Below, piece by piece: positions 41,378 to 49,300 of a stretch of 50,948 nt of DNA. Both the position numbers and the translations under genes were made by a program. The notes under the pieces were generated by a model. It saw only the letters and a list, made by a program, of their open reading frames with translations, made no database searches and was not told the origin of the DNA. Source of the DNA: Rhodobacteraceae bacterium UBA6141 (GTDB taxonomy: Bacteria > Pseudomonadota > Alphaproteobacteria > Rhodobacterales > Rhodobacteraceae); contig DIVD01000041.1 in assembly GCA_002423245.1 (NCBI GenBank), forward strand, positions 64,476-115,423, written 5' to 3'. Numbering within the stretch: position 1 is the first letter of the stretch; each line of letters begins with the position of its first letter.

Positions 41378-41472
41378 ATCCTGTGATCCCCTGATCCCGG
41401 TTCCGCGCGGCCTTGGGCCTTGTCTGTCCGGGGCTTGTGCCCCTGCGGTCCGGTTCCACCCTGATGTCGGAA

Positions 41473-41502
41473 CCCGGGGGGCGCCCGATGGCGCCCCCCG
41501 GG
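41473..41502 (-). other. 13-base-pair hairpin between bztA and bztB
   Basis: CCCGGGGGGCGCC, loop CGAT, GGCGCCCCCCGGG, starting 14 bases after the bztA stop. No T run follows on the minus strand, so it likely protects the bztA mRNA 3' end or lets only part of the transcripts through, giving more binding protein than permease. Confidence 0.7.
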
Positions 41503-41516
41503 GCAGTGTCTTCAGA

Positions 41517-42539
41517 TCAGCGGAACGGCGGGCTGTAGAGCAGGCCGCCCTGCGTCCATTGCGCGTTCAGGCCGCGCGCAAGACCGATGGGGGTGGACTC
41601 GCCGATGGTGGCGGCGAAGATCTCGCCATAGTTGCCGCCGGCGCCGATGATCGCCTTCTTGGCCCAGTCCTTCTCCAGCCCCAGCATCGCGCCGAGATTG
41701 TCTTCGCCGGCGCCCAGCAGACGGTTGATCTCGGGGTTGTCGGTGCCCTTGGACAGTTCCTCGATGTTCGCCGAGGTGACGCCATACTCTTCTGCGGCGA
41801 TCAGCGCGTTCAGCGTCCAGCGGCCGATGTCGGCCCATTGGTCATCGCCCTGGCGGACCAGCGGCCCCAGCGGCTCCTTCGAGATGATTTCGGGAAGGAT
41901 CACATACTCGTCGGGGTTGGCAAAGGCGGCGCGGGTGGCGGCAAGGCCCGACGCGTCGGTGGTGTAGGCATCGCAGGCACCGGCGAGGAATTGCTGCTCG
42001 CCCTCGGCGTTGGTCTCGATCGGGACCGGATCGTAGTTCATGTTGTTGGACTTGAAGAAGTCGGCGAGGTTCAACTCGGTCGTGGTGCCGGTCTGGATGC
42101 AGATGGTCGCGCCGTCGAGTTCCTTGGCCGAGGTGACGCCGAGCGCCTTGTTCACCATGAATCCCTGGCCGTCATAATAGTTCACGCCGGTGAAGGTGAA
42201 CTTCAGGTCGGCATCGCGCGAAAAGGTCCAGGTGGTATTGCGCGACAGGATGTCGACCTCGCCCGAAGCGAGCGCGGTAAAGCGGGTCTGGCCGGTGGTC
42301 GGCACGAAGCGGACCTTGCTTGCGTCGCCGAGCACGGCGGCGGCCATGGCGCGGCAGATCGCGACGTCGAAGCCCGACCAGTTGCCGTTCGCATCCGGCG
42401 CGGCAAAGCCCACGAGGCCGGTGTTCACGCCGCAGTTCAGCTCACCGCGCGCCTTGACATCGTCGAGCGTGGCCGCCGAAGCAAAGCCCGCGACCAGTCC
42501 GGCCGCCGCCAGCGTGCCGAGAAATACGGTATTCTTCAT
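41517..42539 (-). CDS. bztA: General polar amino acid binding protein (BztA/AapJ)
   Basis: A 340-residue periplasmic binding protein with signal peptide MKNTVFLGTLAAAGLVAGFA-SA. Then TLDDVKARGELNCGVNTGLV, GFDVAICRAMAAAVLGDA, TRFTALASGEVDILSRNTTW, and CDAYTTDASGLAATRAAF, all typical of the Aap/Bzt group that binds Glu, Gln, Asp, Asn and other L-amino acids. Cys pair positions fit a disulfide. Start supported by GGAAGAGG upstream. First gene of bztABCD. Confidence 0.95.
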   Translation of the reverse strand: MKNTVFLGTLAAAGLVAGFASAATLDDVKARGELNCGVNTGLVGFAAPDANGNWSGFDVAICRAMAAAVLGDASKVRFVPTTGQTRFTALASGEVDILSRNTTWTFSRDADLKFTFTGVNYYDGQGFMVNKALGVTSAKELDGATICIQTGTTTELNLADFFKSNNMNYDPVPIETNAEGEQQFLAGACDAYTTDASGLAATRAAFANPDEYVILPEIISKEPLGPLVRQGDDQWADIGRWTLNALIAAEEYGVTSANIEELSKGTDNPEINRLLGAGEDNLGAMLGLEKDWAKKAIIGAGGNYGEIFAATIGESTPIGLARGLNAQWTQGGLLYSPPFR

Positions 42540-42591
42540 GCTTACCTCTTCCTGAGTTGCCGCCCCGTTCGGGGGGAAATTGCGCGCCCGC

Positions 42592-42657
42592 TTGTTCGGG
42601 ATGCGATTGTCTGGAGAGCAGGCCCCAACGAAAGGAGTGTGGGCCAGATCCGAACAA
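42592..42657 (-). other. Long-range inverted repeat in the bztA leader region
   Basis: TTGTTCGGGAT (42592-42602) can pair, with one bulge, with ATCCGAACAA (42648-42657), enclosing about 45 bases, 53-118 bases before bztA. Could be a regulator site pair or a leader RNA stem. Confidence 0.35.
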
Positions 42658-42750
42658 CCCGTCAAGGGCGCATCGGGCACCCTGCCCAGGGACGCGGCAT
42701 CCGCCTGCAATTTGGGCAGGGGCCGGAAAGTTGGGACGAAACCCGGCGCG

Positions 42751-43470
42751 TCAGGAACGGGGGGCGGACACGAGGTCGAGAAACGTGCGGGCGCGCAGGA
42801 AGTCCGCCCGCTTGAGCGCCGCGACCTCGGCGGCCTCTTCGTCCTCGCCCCAGAGCTCAGCCTGAAACTCCTCGTCGATTCGCGACAGTCGCCACAGTTC
42901 GGCGGCGGGGGCGATGTCGGACGCGGCGGCAAGGCCGATCACCAGCGAGCCCGACAGCGCGACCAGATCGTGCAGCGCCACCAGCTCGAAATCGGAAAAC
43001 GCCGCGAGCCGGGCGTTCAGCCTTGCGAGGCTTTCGGGCGGCTGCGCGACATGGACAATGCCCGCCGTCACCCGCAGCGGCGCGTCCAGCGCCCCGGCGG
43101 CCCAGGCCAGCAGCGGGTCCCAGGCGGCGGCCTGACGGGCGATCAGCGGCGCGGGCGCCTCGGCCCGGTAGCACAGAAGGTCGCTCTGGCCATAGGCGGC
43201 GATCATCCCCTGCACCTCGGCCCGCTGCGGGATCACGGTGTCGATGGCCGAGTTCGCGGCGCGGGTGACGGGCATGGTGCGCGGGTCCACGAGCTTGCCC
43301 TGCGCGTCCCATTCGGCGGCGATGGCGGCGGCGAGCCGGCTGGTCGGCACCACCAGCGGCGCCTTGGCGGGGGTCGTCACCGGGCGGCCATCCAGCACAA
43401 CGGCAAAGCCCCCCCCGGCCGGCAGGATGCCGGCGCTGGTCCAGAACCGCTTGGGTGCCCAGTCCGCCAT
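42751..43470 (-). CDS. ATP12 family F1-ATPase assembly chaperone
   Basis: A 239-residue protein of the ATP12 family, which binds the ATPase alpha subunit during F1 assembly. Signs: WAPKRFWTSAGI, GFAVVLDGRPVTTPAKAPL, AAEWDAQGKLVDPRTMPVTR (a hallmark), and AYGQSDLLCYRAEAP. Length is normal. It ends the rarA-crcB-rluC-HAD run, nine bases after the HAD gene. Confidence 0.93.
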   Translation of the reverse strand: MADWAPKRFWTSAGILPAGGGFAVVLDGRPVTTPAKAPLVVPTSRLAAAIAAEWDAQGKLVDPRTMPVTRAANSAIDTVIPQRAEVQGMIAAYGQSDLLCYRAEAPAPLIARQAAAWDPLLAWAAGALDAPLRVTAGIVHVAQPPESLARLNARLAAFSDFELVALHDLVALSGSLVIGLAAASDIAPAAELWRLSRIDEEFQAELWGEDEEAAEVAALKRADFLRARTFLDLVSAPRS

Positions 43471-43479
43471 GATGCCTCC

Positions 43480-44148
43480 TCAGGCCGCGCGCCACAGCGC
43501 ATCCAGCGCCGGGACCAGATCCGCGCCATGCGCAATGACGCCCCCTGCCCCGGCGGCCAGCAGCGCCCCGGCCGGGTGATAGCCCCATGCGACGCCAAGC
43601 GCGCCGATACCGGCGGCGCGGGCCATGTCCATGTCATAGGTGGTGTCGCCGATCATCACCGCGTCCTGCGGCGCGATGCCGGTTTCGGCCAGCGCGGCGA
43701 GGATCATCGAGGGGTGCGGCTTCGACGGGTGATCGTCGGCCACCTGCCGGGTGACGAAGATATCGTCGATCCCGTGGGCGTGCAGCAGATGCACCAGCCC
43801 GCGCCGCGACTTGCCGGTGGCGAGGCCGAGCAGCAGATCGTCGCGCGCGGCCAGCACCTGCAACGCCTCGGCGATACCGGGATAGAGCGGGGCGGTGCCG
43901 GCGGCGCGCAGGCCCGAGAAGCTTGCCTTGTAGCCCTCGACGATGCTGCCGCGTTCGCCCTCGGGCAGGTCGGGGGCCAGCCGCGCCACCGCCTCGGGCA
44001 GCGACAGGCCGACGATGGCCAGCACCGCGGCGAGTTCGGGCGCGACATGGCCGCGCAGCAGGAACGCCTCTGTCATCGAGGCGTGGATGTGGTGCTGGCT
44101 GTCCACCAGCGTGCCATCGACGTCGAAGATGACAAGGCGGGGGATCAT
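43480..44148 (-). CDS. HAD-family phosphatase (phosphoglycolate phosphatase-like)
   Basis: A 222-residue HAD hydrolase: LVIFDVDGTLVDSQ (motif I, nucleophile Asp), LGLATGKSRRGL (motif II), KPHPSMILAAL (motif III Lys) and VMIGDTTYDMDMARAAG (motif IV). The helical cap and size fit phosphoglycolate-phosphatase-like members. Substrate unknown; the constant pairing with a pseudouridine synthase gene hints at a nucleotide or pseudouridine phosphate, but this is only inference. Overlaps rluC by four bases. Confidence 0.9.
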   Translation of the reverse strand: MIPRLVIFDVDGTLVDSQHHIHASMTEAFLLRGHVAPELAAVLAIVGLSLPEAVARLAPDLPEGERGSIVEGYKASFSGLRAAGTAPLYPGIAEALQVLAARDDLLLGLATGKSRRGLVHLLHAHGIDDIFVTRQVADDHPSKPHPSMILAALAETGIAPQDAVMIGDTTYDMDMARAAGIGALGVAWGYHPAGALLAAGAGGVIAHGADLVPALDALWRAA

Positions 44149-45206
44149 GCCTCGTCCTCGAACGGGTCGGCGGGCACGTCGTTTTCGTGCCAGCCGAGGG
44201 TTTCCCAGGTTCTGGCCATATGCGGCGGCAGCGGCGCGGTGATCGTGATGCGCTTTCTGGTGATCGGATGGTCAAAGCTGATCTGCCGCGCGTGCAGGTG
44301 CAGCTTGCGGCTGATGTCGCCGCCCAGTTGCGCGCCCCAGCCATCGCCAAGGTTCTCCTGCCCCGAGCCGCCATATTTTCCGTCGCCGATGATCGGGTGG
44401 CCGATCTCGGCCATATGCGCGCGAAGCTGGTGCGTGCGCCCGGTGATCGGCACCAGCGCGACCCAGGCGGCGCGGGTCGCAAGCGCCGAGAGCACGGCGA
44501 AATCGGTGGTGGCGCGCCTCGCGCCCTCGGTCTGGTCCACCTTCGAGGGGTGGACGGCGACCATCTTCTCGCCCTCGCCCATATGGCCCCGCCCGCCCGC
44601 CTTCACCAGCCCGAAGCGGATGGTGCCCTTGCGCGGGCTGGGAACCCCGGCGACGACCGCCCAGTAGATCTTGCGGGTGGAGCGCAGGCGAAACGCCTCG
44701 GACAGGGCGCGGGCGATGCGGTCGGTGCGCGCGAGCAGCAAGACGCCGGAGGTGTCCTTGTCAAGCCGGTGCACCAGCTTGGGCCGGTCCTTGTAGCCGA
44801 ACATCAGCGCCTCGGTCAGCCCGTCCACATGCCGGTCGCCCTGCCCCGATCCGCCCTGGCTGGGCAGGCCGGCGGGCTTGTTGATCGCGATGACATGCTC
44901 GTCCTTCCACAGCACGCAGGACTGGATCATCGCTGCATCCGCCTCGAGGACGCCGGGGCCGCGCGGGCGCGGGGGGCGGGGCGCAAGCTCTGCCGGGGCC
45001 TCGGGCAGCGGCGGGACGCGCACCTCCATCCCCGGCTCGAGGCGCGCGGATGCCTTGACGCGGCCGCCATCGACGCGAAGCTGGCCGGTGCGGCACATCT
45101 TCTCGATGGCGCCCTGGGTGAGTTGCGGGAATTTCCGGCGCAGCCAGCGGTCAAGCCGGGTCTCGCCCTCCTCCGCACCGACGGTCAGCATCTGGACGCT
45201 ACTCAT
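44145..45206 (-). CDS. rluC: 23S rRNA pseudouridine synthase, RluC/RluD family
   Basis: A 353-residue enzyme: S4-like RNA-binding domain near the start (RLDRWLRRKFPQLTQGAIEK), then the catalytic motif HRLDKDTSGVLLLARTD with its Asp, AINKPAGLPSQGG, and ITGRTHQLRAHMAEIGHPI. It isomerises specific uridines in 23S rRNA. The ATG at 45206 overlaps the crcB stop as ATGA, which supports it over longer frames. Confidence 0.92.
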   Translation of the reverse strand: MSSVQMLTVGAEEGETRLDRWLRRKFPQLTQGAIEKMCRTGQLRVDGGRVKASARLEPGMEVRVPPLPEAPAELAPRPPRPRGPGVLEADAAMIQSCVLWKDEHVIAINKPAGLPSQGGSGQGDRHVDGLTEALMFGYKDRPKLVHRLDKDTSGVLLLARTDRIARALSEAFRLRSTRKIYWAVVAGVPSPRKGTIRFGLVKAGGRGHMGEGEKMVAVHPSKVDQTEGARRATTDFAVLSALATRAAWVALVPITGRTHQLRAHMAEIGHPIIGDGKYGGSGQENLGDGWGAQLGGDISRKLHLHARQISFDHPITRKRITITAPLPPHMARTWETLGWHENDVPADPFEDEA

Positions 45207-45580
45207 GCCAATACCCCGCGCGCGATGAACAGCCCGGCGACCAGCGCCGTGATCGACAGAAGGACCGAACCTGCCACATAGGCGGCGGCAAGCTCGGGCC
45301 GCCCGCCCTCCCACAGCGTGACCGCATCCAGCGAGAAGGCCGAGAAGGTGGTGAACCCGCCCAGCAGGCCGGTCATCAGCAGCGGCGCGAAGCGGTTGCC
45401 GAGGACCTGCGCCAGCGCGATCACCAGCGCGCCCATGAGGAACGAGCCGATGACGTTCACGGTGACGGTTCCCCAGGGGAAACCGGGGCCGACCAGCCGC
45501 AACATTCCGGCATTGGTCAGATAGCGGGCCGAGGCACCGAGGGCGCCGCCAAGCGCCACCTGGAAAAGGGTCTGGATCAT
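45203..45580 (-). CDS. crcB: Fluoride exporter CrcB/FluC
   Basis: A 125-residue four-helix membrane protein: ALGGALGASARYLTNAGM, GTVTVNVIGSFLMGALVIAL (Asn of the pore), and GLLGGFTTFSAFSLDAVTLW with the TTFS fluoride-path motif. It works as a dual-topology dimer channel. No fluoride riboswitch is evident in the 78-base spacer upstream. Overlaps rluC by four bases. Confidence 0.95.
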   Translation of the reverse strand: MIQTLFQVALGGALGASARYLTNAGMLRLVGPGFPWGTVTVNVIGSFLMGALVIALAQVLGNRFAPLLMTGLLGGFTTFSAFSLDAVTLWEGGRPELAAAYVAGSVLLSITALVAGLFIARGVLA

Positions 45581-45658
45581 GGCGCCTCTGTCGGGGGGAA
45601 TGCGGGGAAAGTCAACCGGGCAAGGGGTCCGCCGGCGCCGGGGCGATGGCGTCGCCGC

Positions 45659-46975
45659 TCACCCGCCGCGCTTCTCGCGCAGCTTGGCGAACCACTCGAG
45701 CCGCTTCTTCAGGTCGCGCTCGAAGCCCCGTTCCACCGGCTGATAGAGCACCGGGCGGCGCATCGTTTCGGGGAAGTAGTTCTGCCCGGAAAAGCCGTCT
45801 TCCGCGTCATGGTCATAGGCATAGCCCTCGCCATAGCCCTCCGCCTTCATCAGCTTCGTGGGCGCGTTCAGGATATGCCTCGGCGGCGGCTCCGATCCGG
45901 TGCGCCGCGCCTCGGCCCGCGCGCCCTTGTAGGCGACGTAGCCCGCGTTCGATTTCGGCGCGAGCGCGAGGTAGATCACCGCCTGCGCCAGCGCCAGTTC
46001 ACCCTCGGGGCTGCCGAGCCGCTCGAACACCTCCCAAGCGTGCAGGCAATGGGCCTGGCATTGCGGGTCGGCAAGGCCGATATCCTCGATCGACATCCTG
46101 ACCAGCCGGCGGGCGAGATAGCGCGGATCCTCGCCGCCCTCCAGCATCCGCGCGAACCAGTAGAGCGCGGCGTCGGGGTCGGAGCCGCGCACCGATTTGT
46201 GCAGCGCGGAAATCAGGTTGTAATGCTCGTCCCCCGACTTGTCGTATTTCGCCGCCCGCCGCATCAGCCGCGCCGCCAGCGCCTCGGTATCCAGCGGCGC
46301 GGGCAACTTCCAGGCCATCACCTGCTCCACAAGGTTCAGCAGCGCGCGGCCATCGCCATCGGCCATCTCCAGCAGCGCCTCGCGCGCAGGGGCGGTCAGC
46401 GGCAGGGGGCGGGCCAGAACCTGCTCGGCGCGCTGCGCGAGGCGTTCGAGGTCGGCCAGCGACAGGCGTTCCAGCACGATCACCTGCGCCCGGCTCAGAA
46501 GCGCGGCGTTCAGCTCGAAACTGGGGTTTTCGGTGGTGGCGCCGACCAGAAGGATGGTGCCATCCTCCATGTAGGGCAGGAAGCCGTCCTGCTGCGCCCG
46601 GTTGAAGCGGTGGATCTCGTCCACGAACAGCAGCGTGCCGCGTCCCTGGGCCCGGCGCAGGCGCGCGGCCTCGAACACCTTCTTCAGGTCGGGCACGCCG
46701 GTGAAGATGGCGCTGATCTGGATGAAATGCAGGTCGGTGCGGTCGGCCAGCAGCCGCGCGATGGTGGTCTTGCCCACACCGGGCGGCCCCCAGAGGATCA
46801 GCGAGGACAGCGAACCCGCGGCCAGCATCGCACCCAGCGGCCCCTCGGGGCCAAGCACATGCGCCTGTCCGATCACCTCGGCAAGGCTTGCCGGGCGGAT
46901 GCGGTCGGCAAGCGGCCGAGGCGCGGCGCCGGCGGCGCCGGGAGAGGGAGCGGGACTGTCGAAGAGATCGGCCAT
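45659..46975 (-). CDS. rarA: Replication-associated recombination protein RarA (MgsA)
   Basis: A 438-residue AAA+ ATPase: PLADRIRPASLAEVIGQAHV, Walker A WGPPGVGKTTIARLLAD, Walker B LLFVDEIHRFNRAQQDGFLP, sensor VGATTENPSFELNAALLSR, and C-terminal MSIEDIGLADPQC and KSNAGYVAYKGAR. Length normal. RarA acts at stalled replication forks. First gene of the run down to ATP12. Confidence 0.95.
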   Translation of the reverse strand: MADLFDSPAPSPGAAGAAPRPLADRIRPASLAEVIGQAHVLGPEGPLGAMLAAGSLSSLILWGPPGVGKTTIARLLADRTDLHFIQISAIFTGVPDLKKVFEAARLRRAQGRGTLLFVDEIHRFNRAQQDGFLPYMEDGTILLVGATTENPSFELNAALLSRAQVIVLERLSLADLERLAQRAEQVLARPLPLTAPAREALLEMADGDGRALLNLVEQVMAWKLPAPLDTEALAARLMRRAAKYDKSGDEHYNLISALHKSVRGSDPDAALYWFARMLEGGEDPRYLARRLVRMSIEDIGLADPQCQAHCLHAWEVFERLGSPEGELALAQAVIYLALAPKSNAGYVAYKGARAEARRTGSEPPPRHILNAPTKLMKAEGYGEGYAYDHDAEDGFSGQNYFPETMRRPVLYQPVERGFERDLKKRLEWFAKLREKRGG

Positions 46976-47031
46976 CCCCGCACCCTACGCCGGAGCCGGG
47001 GCAAGGAAAAGCGCCGCCGCCACAGAGTTTC

Positions 47032-47061
47032 GGCGCCCCCGGAGTTGCAGCCGGGGGCGCC
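47032..47061 (-). other. 11-base-pair hairpin after luxI
   Basis: GGCGCCCCCGG, eight-base loop, CCGGGGGCGCC, just past the luxI stop. No T run follows, so it is a stable 3' end structure rather than a textbook terminator. Confidence 0.6.
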
Positions 47062-47068
47062 GGGGTTG

Positions 47069-47656
47069 TCAGTGCAGGTTCGCGGTCAGGTCGATCGACA
47101 CGCATTGATTGTCAATCGCGTCGATGTTCATCACCCGGCCTGCCGCCTCCATCTCCAGCCCGCAGCGCCGCGCCCACCGCGGCCAGCTGGCCGGGATCAG
47201 GCCCAGCACCCGCGCGGCGCCAAGATCGCGCGCGGACTTGGTCATCTCGGTGATCAAATACGCGTGCACCCGGCGCCGAAGCGACATTGGCGTGCTGTGG
47301 GACACGAACACCCTGCTCGATTCCCAGACGTTCTCCTCCACCGGCGCCTCGGAATAGAGGAGGTCCGAGGGAATCGAATCGAGCAGCCCGCGCTGCGCAT
47401 CGCGGATCATGTAGCTGTAGATGCCGCAGCGCGCAGTGGTCGGCGTCAGCCGGATACCGGCCAGGACCTCGCCGAATTCGTGCACCGCGATCCAGCGGCT
47501 GGCGGGGGTGTCGTACTGGTCGTACTCCATGCCCATCGCCTCGGGCAGGTCCCATTTGTTTTGCACGATGAACGACTGGCGCCGTGCGCGCAGGATGTTC
47601 GCCAGAAGTTCGCCGTGGTTGTGCATGTTCGCGAAGGAAATTGTGGTGGTCTGCAT
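47069..47656 (-). CDS. luxI: Acyl-homoserine lactone synthase, LuxI family
   Basis: A 195-residue autoinducer synthase that joins an acyl chain to S-adenosylmethionine to make a homoserine lactone. The conserved set is present in order: RARRQSFIVQNKWDLP (Arg, Phe, Trp), MEYDQYDTPASRW (Asp pair), GEVLAGIRLTPTT (Arg), and VWESSRVFV (Glu, Arg). ATG at 47656 has GGAG nine bases upstream. Lies 71 bases after luxR on the same strand, so probably co-transcribed. Signal chain length cannot be told. Confidence 0.93.
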   Translation of the reverse strand: MQTTTISFANMHNHGELLANILRARRQSFIVQNKWDLPEAMGMEYDQYDTPASRWIAVHEFGEVLAGIRLTPTTARCGIYSYMIRDAQRGLLDSIPSDLLYSEAPVEENVWESSRVFVSHSTPMSLRRRVHAYLITEMTKSARDLGAARVLGLIPASWPRWARRCGLEMEAAGRVMNIDAIDNQCVSIDLTANLH

Positions 47657-47727
47657 CGTCGTAGTCTCCAGGTTGGGGTTGTGGAACTGGTTGTTCCTGC
47701 AGGCCAATCGGAGGAGACGGGGAAGCG

Positions 47728-48339
47728 TCAGAGCAGCCGGTAGTCCTTGGCGCGCTGGATCGCTTCGGCAGTTGTCCGCGCCAGAAGCCGCTGCCTTGCC
47801 GCGTTGAGGCGGGCTTTGAGCGCACTTTCCGAGATTCCCAACTTTGCAGCCGCGGCCGCGTGCCTGTCTCCTGCCGCGATCAGCCGCAGGGCTTGAATCT
47901 GGGCCGGCGTCAGGCTTTCCGGCGGTTCGGTCATATCATGCAGGCGCAGCACGATGGCCTGGATCCGGGCAAGCTCGGCATCGGTGAACTCCCGGTCCGA
48001 CCGGGCGGCGCCGGCTATGGTGCGCGAGGAAATCGCGCCGCAGGACACGCAGGCACCATACACCAGCCCGAAGCCGGCCGCCTCCCTGAGAATGCCGAAT
48101 GTGTCGGGGACGGGCATCTCGCTCCAGCGGGTGACGCCGGTCGTCGAAAAGCCCCAGGCGATCATCGGGTCGCGCAAGGCGTAACCATGGTCGGTGTAGT
48201 GATCGTTCCAGTCCTGCCGGTAGGTCTGGAACAGCATCAGCGGCGCAGCGAAGCGGATGTGAAGACCGACGAAATAGCCCGCGCCGGAAAGCCGCGCGAG
48301 CTGTTGAAGTTGCTGGTCGATCCTCACCTTGATAGACAT
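47728..48339 (-). CDS. luxR: LuxR-family autoinducer-binding regulator
   Basis: A 203-residue regulator, a little shorter than usual. The ligand domain keeps the TraR pattern Trp57, Tyr61, Asp70, Pro71, Trp85 with exact spacing (WNDHYTDHGYALRDP then 13 further residues to RW). The C-terminal helix-turn-helix is LTPAQIQALRLIAAGDRHAA and KLGISESALKARLNAARQRL; the usual Glu of LTPRE is replaced. Cognate sensor of the luxI product. A lux-box-like dyad lies 16 bases before its start. Confidence 0.93.
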   Translation of the reverse strand: MSIKVRIDQQLQQLARLSGAGYFVGLHIRFAAPLMLFQTYRQDWNDHYTDHGYALRDPMIAWGFSTTGVTRWSEMPVPDTFGILREAAGFGLVYGACVSCGAISSRTIAGAARSDREFTDAELARIQAIVLRLHDMTEPPESLTPAQIQALRLIAAGDRHAAAAAKLGISESALKARLNAARQRLLARTTAEAIQRAKDYRLL

Positions 48340-48354
48340 AGGCTATCCTTTTGG

Positions 48355-48374
48355 ACATGTCTTTTTAGACAAGT
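48355..48374. promoter_or_regulatory. lux box between luxR and a divergent small gene
   Basis: ACATGTCTTTTTAGACAAGT, a 20-base dyad with one mismatch, fitting ACnTGT-N8-ACAnGT. A -10-like TAAATT at 48396-48401 on the plus strand predicts a start near 48407, placing the box centre at about -43, the class II LuxR geometry. Facing luxR the same spacing would fall inside the coding region, so the rightward gene is the better target. Confidence 0.65.
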
Positions 48375-48427
48375 TGCCCGAAACCCCGTCAACCGTAAAT
48401 TGAGAGGCGTTCAGTACCCCAAAAGTT

Positions 48428-48622
48428 ATGGAATCATCCATGCGTATGATTGACCCCAGCCTTTTTACACGACTGATGCGCCTGCCGGATGCCGCGCGCG
48501 GCGACCTGCTGGAATTTCTGGGGGCGACGCCGGTCGGCGATGCCCAGCTTTCCGAGATGATCGAGCGGTTGACCGCCCGGATCGAGCCCGAGCGCAGGCC
48601 GCTGCGGGCAGAGCCGAACTGA
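48428..48622 (+). CDS. Small hypothetical protein, candidate quorum-sensing target
   Basis: A 64-residue protein containing MIDPSLFTRLMRLPDAARGD and SEMIERLTARIEPERRPL; amphipathic helices, no signal peptide or membrane segment. From about codon 15 on, third positions are strongly G/C as in neighbouring genes, which supports coding. Starts at 48428, 48440 or 48446 are possible and none has a good ribosome site. A lux box lies upstream and a two-way terminator downstream, so it is a complete unit. No family recognised. Confidence 0.5.
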   Translation: MESSMRMIDPSLFTRLMRLPDAARGDLLEFLGATPVGDAQLSEMIERLTARIEPERRPLRAEPN

Positions 48623-48667
48623 CTCGGGCCGCGCCCGCCGCGGACCGCAAGAGCATCAGCAAAATCA

Positions 48668-48695
48668 AAAGACCCCGCCGAACCGCGGGGTCTTT
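48668..48695. terminator. Two-way terminator between the small gene and rplQ
   Basis: AAAGACCCCGC, six-base loop, GCGGGGTCTTT; T-rich on both strands (TCTTTTGATTTT leftward). It ends the alpha operon after rplQ and the rightward small gene. Confidence 0.88.
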
Positions 48696-48732
48696 GCCAT
48701 TTCGGCGCCATTTCGGCGGCCGAAGGGGCCGA

Positions 48733-49152
48733 TCAGGCGTTCGCGGCCTCTTCCGCCTCGATCCGGGCCCGGTCGGCAGCGCCCTTGGCAGAGGTGTCGC
48801 GCTCCACGAACTCGATGATCGCCATCGGGGCCATGTCGCCATAGCGGAAGCCCGCCTTCAGCACGCGCGTATAGCCGCCGGCGCGGTCCTTGTAGCGGGC
48901 TGCCAGAACGTCGAACAGCTTGATCACGTCCTTGTCCTGCTTGAGCATCGAGGCGGCCTGACGGCGGGCGTGCAGGTCGCCGCGCTTGGCGAGCGTGATC
49001 ATCTTCTCGATGATCGGGCGCAGTTCCTTGGCCTTGGGCAGGGTGGTCTTGATCTGTTCGTGTTCGATCAGCGAGCCGCACATGTTCGAGAACATCGCCT
49101 TGCGGTGTTCGTGGGTGCGGTTCAGTTTGCGGTAGCCACTGGCGTGACGCAT
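48733..49152 (-). CDS. rplQ: 50S ribosomal protein L17
   Basis: A 139-residue L17: MRHASGYRKLNRTHEHRKAM, LIEHEQIKTTLPKAKELRPI, GGYTRVLKAGFRYGDMAPMA. Starts at the conserved MRH. Ends with an alphaproteobacterial extension (DTSAKGAADRARIEAEEAA). The 148-base spacer after rpoA contains a GGGGGCC/GGCCCCC stem without T run. Confidence 0.97.
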   Translation of the reverse strand: MRHASGYRKLNRTHEHRKAMFSNMCGSLIEHEQIKTTLPKAKELRPIIEKMITLAKRGDLHARRQAASMLKQDKDVIKLFDVLAARYKDRAGGYTRVLKAGFRYGDMAPMAIIEFVERDTSAKGAADRARIEAEEAANA

Positions 49153-49300
49153 GATGTGTCTCCTATCGTTCTGTTTTGCTTTGTCCGGCACACCCTGCGT
49201 GCGGGTGGCTCACCTTGGGGCTTGCGCCCGAGTTTCCCCGGCAATCCGGGCATTCATGGTATCGGGGGCCATCTGGCGGCGGCCCCCGCGTCTGTCCGGA

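Noticed and set aside
45581..45658. Fluoride riboswitch before crcB
   Set aside because: The short spacer shows none of the conserved fluoride-riboswitch segments on the minus strand.
47683..47697. GGAAC-N5-GTTCC upstream of luxI as a lux box
   Set aside because: Arms do not match the ACnTGT pattern and length is wrong; luxI is most likely co-transcribed with luxR.
49153..49300. Terminator between rpoA and rplQ (GGGGGCC/GGCCCCC stem)
   Set aside because: No T run follows on the minus strand and rplQ belongs to the same operon; kept only as a remark under rplQ.
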